Shown here piece after piece: positions 33,851-64,000 of a DNA stretch of 64,000 nucleotides (position 1 is the stretch's first letter; each line of letters opens with the position of its first letter). The stretch is from NCBI GenBank assembly GCA_024803745.1, contig JANJXV010000020.1:22804777-22868776 (forward strand), written 5' to 3'. The DNA is from Megascapheus bottae. Lineage: Eukaryota; Chordata; Mammalia; Rodentia; Geomyidae. The notes beneath the pieces were generated by a model. That model ran no database searches. It worked only from the letters and a program-made list of their open reading frames with translations, and had not been told where the DNA came from. The position numbers were made by a program, and so were the translations under genes.

Positions 33851-33983
33851 TTTTAATTTTGCATATTTGGAATATTAGGCTTTAATTTTAATTTATTTCA
33901 GATAAATGTTTGCCATCTTCAAGTAGGACTAGAGCAAAGTATTAAAATTAAAAGCTCAATATTCCAAATTTGCAAAATTGAAA
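33851..33983. repeat. Imperfect inverted repeat, about 40-bp arms, 52-nt loop
   Basis: Left arm 33851-33890 and right arm 33943-33983 pair at about 36 of 41 positions with one indel. The shared core is ATTTGGAATATT. It could fold in the CCNYL1 transcript or be a small inverted-repeat transposon; no known family was recognised. Confidence 0.8.
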
Positions 33984-34982
33984 CTTTGCAATGATGTTTT
34001 TTTCAGGTTGTAGCTTTTATCCTGCTGCTGTGCCTTCAGAACCCACATAGGGTGACAAAGCTTCAAATTGCACTACAGGTGTCAGCACAACTAACCACTA
34101 TGTTGGTTGGCATTATGAAAATATCTTTTAATACATTTAACAAAGAGGAAAATTATCAGAAAATAAGAAGCACCATTAATAATTCACAAGAAATGCAGTG
34201 TAGACCCAAAAGAAGTATTCAATAACTGATATTTTTATGACCCCAATCATGCCAAAATGGTAGTAATGCTCGCAAAGAATATGAATGGCAAGTGTTATCC
34301 AGCAGCTTTTTTGGTTTAAATTGATTGCCAATAATGACTAGCAGCTTCAATGGTACAGTAGGAAGAATCTTCAATACCAAACAATGCTACAATCTTCTCC
34401 TAAGTGTTTCATGAGTATTAAGTGTCCTATGTTTTGGGCTGGGGCCAGCTCAGGGGTTGAGAATTTGTGTAGTATGTGCTATTACCCATCTATGATTCCC
34501 CAGCCTAAATGGATACTGGCAGGTATGTATGTGTCTCCTATGTTGAAATGGTAATACTGCATCAAATCTGAAGGCATCTGCAGCAATATGGGGGAAGGGA
34601 GCAGAAACAATTTAAAAAATGAACATTATGTGGTTAGTGTTTTTAGAGTCTAAAAATTTAAACTAATTAAGAAAAAAAAAAACCTCACAAACTCACAGCT
34701 ATTGGCCTACACAGTAAGCAAGTAACTGTGTGTGGGTTCAGAGCTTTTGCTTTGGAGTGGTTTCTGTAACTCTGTTTACATTAAAGAGGACAATAAGTGT
34801 GTTGTTCCTTTGACAAGGTCCCATTCTTCCCTAGCAAGTGCAAGTGTATTGTCCATGTCTTGAATTCCAGGTCTCTCCGTCAGGGAGAACACTAACTTTG
34901 CTGGTTTCGAGCAGGAGAGGTGACATTTCTCCAGTCTTTCAAGGTGAGGAGTTCATGATGTTACCACTCGTCATTCTCCATC

Positions 34983-60032
<25,050 letters not shown>

Positions 60033-60244
60033 CTATAGGTGAAGAGAAAAAGATGTAATCATTAATTAGTTAAGTAGAAAAGCACATAGTTTACAAAATG
60101 ACTACACATTAAGGTTTTAAAGTGTGTGTGTGTGCATGTGCACTGTCCCTTCACTTTTTTGTTCAAGACTAGCATATTACCACTTTAGCCACAACTCTTT
60201 CTGGGCTTTTTGATGGTTAACTGGTGATAAGAATCTTATGGACT

Positions 60245-60675
60245 GGGCAGGGAGTTTGGCCTAGTAGTGGAGTGCTTACCTAGCATGCACGAAGACCACA
60301 TACATGTATGTGGTACATCGGTACCACATACATTGAAAAAAACAGAAGTGGTGGGCCGGGAGTTTGGCCTAGTGGTAGAGTGCTTGCCTAGCATGCATGA
60401 AGACCCGGGTTCGATTCCTCGCTACCACACACATAGAAAAAAAGACGGAAATGGTGCTGAGGCTCAAGTGGTAGAAGAGCTCTAGCCTTGAGAAAGTCCA
60501 AGGACAGTGCTCAGGCCCTGAGCTCAAGCCCAGGACTGGGAAATAAATAAATAAATAAAAGAAAAAAACCAGAAATGGTGCTGTGGCTCAAGTGGTAGAG
60601 CTCTAGACTTGAGAAAGTCCAAGGACAGTGCTCAGGCCCTGAGCGCAAGCCCAGGACTAGGGGCAAAAAAACCAA
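60245..60675 (+). mobile_element. Middle SINE of the nest (dimeric, itself interrupted)
   Basis: Dimeric element flanked by a perfect 13-bp duplication AATCTTATGGACT at 60232-60244 and 60676-60688. Its body is interrupted at 60353 and resumes near 60563. Its tRNA-like half contains a 20-bp palindrome. Confidence 0.85.
60354..60562 (+). mobile_element. Innermost SINE of the nest (dimeric, young copy)
   Basis: 'ggccgggagtttggcctagt', 'gacccgggttcgattcctcg', 'gctcaagcccaggactggg', with an (AAAT)n tail. Near-identical AAAAACAGAAGTGGTG-type flanks mark the target site in the middle SINE. Confidence 0.9.
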
Positions 60676-60817
60676 AATCTTATGGACTTTCCTGTCTGTG
60701 ATGGCTTTGGAAGTTGAGTAGCTAGGTTTATAAATGTGGCTATTAAGGAAACAATAAAAATTCTACCAAGGAAATATAGAATCCCATAATCTCTCTAAAT
60801 CAATCAGGCTATATCTT

Positions 60818-60820
<3 letters not shown>

Positions 60821-60848
<28 letters not shown>

Positions 60849-60859
60849 GCCAGTCCTAG
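60821..60859 (-). mobile_element. Very short 3' SINE stub (inverted)
   Basis: A run of about 27 T residues followed only by GCCAGTCCTAGA, the extreme 3' end of the dimeric SINE. Probably a severely 5'-truncated insertion. Confidence 0.6.
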
Positions 60860-61189
60860 ACTTATTGCTACTAGATTATTTCAGGAATAGTTCTTGGCCT
60901 ATTACTGTCAGATAGATACCAGCTCTATATATCAAGTACACGAAAACTGGTTTTGGCAATTATTCCTCAGACACCACCACACAATTAATTCTGATCTAAC
61001 AAGTAAACCTAGCTGCGGATTTATTTAGGATCTATTTGTCATGGTAGATTTGGCAGGATATTCAATGCCCAAATATACATAACTCCATGGTAGAAACTTC
61101 TGGCTTCAATTTCCATTTCTCCCCCAATCTTTCTATACTTACTTCACCCTTCTATGGTGTCTACCATGGAAACAAGGTAGAATAATCTT

Positions 61190-61393
61190 TTTTTCTTTTT
61201 TTTTGCCAATCCTGGGGCTTGAACTCAGGGCCTGGGCACTGCCTTTGGACACTTTTTCGCTCAAGACTAGTGCTCTGCCACCTTAGCCATAGTGCCACTT
61301 CCAGCTTTTTCTGTGTATGTGGTACCAAGGAATAGAACCCAGGGCTTCATGCATGCTAGTAGAGGACTATCACTAAGCTATGCTCCCAGCCCG
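61190..61393 (-). mobile_element. Dimeric tRNA/ID-type SINE (inverted)
   Basis: 'ttgccaatcctggggcttga', 'cttagccatagtgccacttc', 'gtaccaaggaatagaaccca'. First of three inverted copies within 1.2 kb. Confidence 0.9.
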
Positions 61394-61809
61394 ACATTTT
61401 TTTTTTTTTTACAAAACATTCTTAAACTTCCATAATCCTTACTTTGCTATAGTGTGGGATATGAGAAGTTGTCATGAGAGGCAAGGAAAAGTGCCCTTCT
61501 CACAACATTGCTTAGCAATATTCATCTCAAGCCCCTAGGTAGCTGGTCTGGGGCTACAAGGAGCTAGCATGCAGAAGACCCTAGAGTTGATCCCTAGCAC
61601 ACCGAAAAATGTAGAACACAATGAAGCAAAATACTTTTGATCAGTATACTGTTTATGTTCTATTTTGTATAGAAAAGGCCCTCTCTACTCCATTATAGCC
61701 TATTTACTGTTTAACAAATACATAATGGTATAGCAAGTTTTATTCTAATCCTTAGTTAATCCTCTAGTTGCTAAGGATTTAGACAGTTACAAAATGTGTT
61801 CTTATGAAG

Positions 61810-62001
61810 AAAATGAAAAAAAAAATGGGCCTTGAACTCAGGGCCTGGGCACTGTCCTTGGCTTTGTCAAGGCTAGAGCTCTACCACTTGAGCAACAGCA
61901 CCATTTCTGGCTTTTTTCTATATATGTGGTACCAAGGAATTGAACCCGGGTCTTCGTGCATGCTAGGCAGGCACTCTACCACTAGGCTAAAGTCCTGGCC
62001 C
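61810..62001 (-). mobile_element. Dimeric tRNA/ID-type SINE (inverted)
   Basis: 'gggccttgaactcagggcct', 'tgagcaacagcaccatttct', 'attgaacccgggtcttcgtg'. Second of the cluster; its 3' end is an A-rich rather than T-rich stretch. Confidence 0.88.
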
Positions 62002-62151
62002 AAGAATATTTTTAAATAGTCCTCTTTATATCCCCTTAGAAAAGATGAGTAGATATGGGATAAACAGACCAAAAACTAGATCATGCTCCTGATTCAATGT
62101 ATAGTGCTACTATACTTTTATTCCTCTATATGTCTTAGTTTCTTAGACTTT

Positions 62152-62346
62152 TTTTTTTTTGCCAGTCCTGGGCTTGAACTCAGGGCCTGAGCACTGTCCC
62201 TGGGTTTTCTCAAGGATAGAGCTCTACCACTTGAGCCACAGCACCACTAATGGCTTTTTTTTCTATGTATGTGGTACTGAGGAATCGAACCCAGGTCTTT
62301 GTGCATGCTAGGCAAGCACTCTACCACTAGGCCAAACTCCTGGCCC
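62152..62346 (-). mobile_element. Dimeric tRNA/ID-type SINE (inverted)
   Basis: 'gccagtcctgggcttgaact', 'tgaggaatcgaacccaggtc', 'aactcctggccc'. Perfect duplication AGTTTCTTAGACTTT at 62137-62151 and 62347-62361. Confidence 0.93.
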
Positions 62347-62449
62347 AGTTTCTTAGACTTTTAAGAACTTTCTAGGTTCCAAGTTTACTGCGTCCATTTT
62401 ACTGCACATTAGCCAGTATTACTGTTTTATCCTTAAAACTTAATGACTT

Positions 62450-62940
62450 TACACCAATGTCTAGCTGGGTACCCAATTATAACAGGAAACATTAGAATAT
62501 CCTCCCAGAGAAGGGGGCCACAATGTGAACGATTTGCCATGAGAAGCTGGGGAGAGGGAAGAGCAGAGTGCTTGGCATAAGATATGTAAGACTTGGATGA
62601 GACTAAACAAAATGACTCCAGGATATGGAAACAAAAGGGTTTATCTTGTCATTCTTAATGTACTATGTTATTTCTTTTTTTTTTCCCCTTCTGGTTAATC
62701 TTATGTGGTTCCTGCATCTGACTTTGTTTCCTGGTATATTGTATATACGTTTATTTATTTGAAATAGGGAAGGGAAGGGGAGAAAACAAGATGATTGGGA
62801 GGGGGTAGGGGAAGGAAAAGGGTGACAAAAACATGAGAAGGGGTATCAATGTGCAAGAAGTAATGTACCCACAACCTGATAAATGTAACTGTAACCCCTC
62901 TATACATTACCCCAACAATAACATAAAATTAAAAAAAAAA
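62450..62940 (+). mobile_element. Probable L1 3'UTR fragment with poly(A)
   Basis: Purine-rich 'gaaatagggaagggaagggg' region, then 'aaatgtaactgtaacccctc' and A10. AATGACTTTA occurs at both ends (about 62442 and 62942) as a possible target duplication. Confidence 0.55.
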
Positions 62941-63488
62941 CAATGACTTTAATATGCTGAAAAAATAGAAAATAGCACCATATAAGCCAATGAGTCATAG
63001 TTTATACACTCTACTTCTATAGAATGAGGAATATACATTCCAAATCATTATTTTTCAAAATCTTGGAAAATTAAATTTATACTTCACTGATAGAGGACAC
63101 CATCTTATATGCAAAACAAACTTAAGTCCTATAAACACTAGGAGAATCAAATGAAAGATTAATCTATATGGTATGCAATATATCATAAATGACAGAATTT
63201 TTACAAACTCAAAAGCAAAAGAGAGAACACTCTACATTTCACTGGAAAACACATACAAAAACAGAATTAGGCAAATACATGCTTTGGTTATTCACTTAAC
63301 AATAAAGCACATACATACACAATTACACAATATTAACAAGAATTACTCCAGTGATCTTATCCACACATATACAGGGGTAGTGGTGAGAGAAGATGTGAAC
63401 AAACATATTTCCCTTATGTTCTTTCGCATACATTAATTCTCCCCCATAGCAGGAAAAATCTTTTCACATTTTTTTTTACAGTTCCACT

Positions 63489-63521
<33 letters not shown>
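63489..63521. repeat. (CA)n microsatellite
   Basis: About 16 uninterrupted CA units. Confidence 0.97.
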
Positions 63522-63524
<3 letters not shown>

Positions 63525-63813
63525 ATGTAGATAAACCAGCTTATTTTGCTTGCCCTTTATTAGACATCTGAGTTAACGTGTTTCTTGAAAAGAACTGAAC
63601 AAAAATATTGTACATGTTTCATATTGGTCAAGGTTTAGAATACCTTTAATTAGTATTTCTGGACTAAATGTATTTACCATGTTATAAGACTGCAAAATTC
63701 CTCCATGGGGTCTAATCATTTTGTAGCCTACCAGCAATACATCAATATAAACTCCCATATTACCCCACCAAAGTATACAGGTTTTGGATTTTCTCCCAAT
63801 AAAAAAGAAATTG

Positions 63814-64000
63814 CAGCTGGGCACCAATGCTTCATGCTTATAATCCCAAGCAGAAACAGTCTAGGCAGAAAAGTCTATGAGACTCTCATCTCCAATTAAC
63901 TAGCAAAAAGCCAGAAGTAAAGCTGTAGCTCAATAATGGAGTGCCACCTGTGAGTGGAAAGAACTATAGGACAGCACTCAGGACAAGAGTTAAGCACGGG
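63814..64000 (+). mobile_element. B1-ID composite SINE, cut by the window edge
   Basis: 'gctgggcaccaatgcttcat', 'catctccaattaactagc', 'aaagctgtagctcaataatg'. The 3' end lies beyond 64000. Confidence 0.8.

Larger units (their letters stand above)
33133..34982 (-). other. CCNYL1: Presumed CCNYL1 3'UTR
   Basis: AT-rich, largely repeat-free sequence follows the stop codon for about 1.85 kb, before repeat density returns. Candidate AATAAA signals on the - strand lie at 33892-33897 (AAATAAAT) and 33133-33138. It contains a long imperfect inverted repeat, a 29-bp tandem duplication and an ID-like relic at 34436-34505. The true end is uncertain. Confidence 0.5.
60138..60745 (-). mobile_element. Outer host SINE of a three-level nest (inverted B1-ID)
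   Basis: Left part to about 60244 ('gcactgtcccttcacttttt', 'ttaactggtgataagaatct') and right part from 60676 ('tcctgtctgtgatggctttg') form one inverted composite SINE split by younger insertions. Confidence 0.75.

Noticed and set aside
60033..64000. Search for the CCNYL1 first coding exon (MGN start, HISDRE-like segment)
   Set aside because: No matching reverse-complement codons were found in this stretch. The exon is probably beyond the window, since exon a begins inside a split codon.

Overview
This is nuclear DNA from a placental mammal, almost certainly a rodent. Two protein-coding genes can be read with confidence. FZD5 (Wnt receptor Frizzled-5, complete, + strand, one coding exon at 22119-23876) lies in a large CpG island. 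Downstream and convergent with it is CCNYL1 (cyclin Y-like 1, - strand). Nine coding exons of CCNYL1 lie between 34983 and 60032; its first coding sequence, including the expected myristoylated N-terminus, lies beyond the right edge. FZD5 next to CCNYL1 tail-to-tail is, from memory, also the order in other mammals (human 2q33.3), so this is ordinary conserved synteny.

Layout. 1-19.8 kb: gene-free upstream flank of FZD5, holding SINEs, a probable MaLR LTR, another LTR-like segment, an L1 tail, ancient MIR, L2 and MER5-type relics and several long microsatellites. 19.8-24.0 kb: CpG island with the FZD5 promoter, a predicted non-coding first exon carrying three short upstream ORFs, a short 5'-UTR intron and the coding exon. 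23.9-27.95 kb: long FZD5 3'UTR, free of SINEs. 28-33 kb: intergenic. 33.1-60.0 kb: CCNYL1 3'UTR and exons, with introns packed with SINEs in both orientations. 60.0-64 kb: the next CCNYL1 intron, which contains a three-level SINE nest.

The commonest repeats are a dimeric tRNA/ID-type SINE of about 200 bp and a composite of a 7SL-derived B1-like head with an ID-like tail. This combination suggests a rodent of the kangaroo rat/pocket mouse (Geomyoidea/Castorimorpha) group. That placement is from memory of SINE families and needs a database comparison.

The two genes act in related biology. FZD5 binds Wnt ligands at the cell surface and recruits Dishevelled through its KTxxxW motif. Cyclin Y-family proteins tether CDK14/CDK16-type kinases to membranes, and CDK14-cyclin Y phosphorylates the Wnt co-receptor LRP6. 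I found no evidence of a previously undescribed system. The most interesting unexplained structures are a long imperfect hairpin in the presumed CCNYL1 3'UTR, two retroelements inserted one after the other at the same target next to a CCNYL1 exon, and upstream ORFs in the FZD5 leader. No alignment or repeat-library search could be run, so repeat family names rest on recognition alone.
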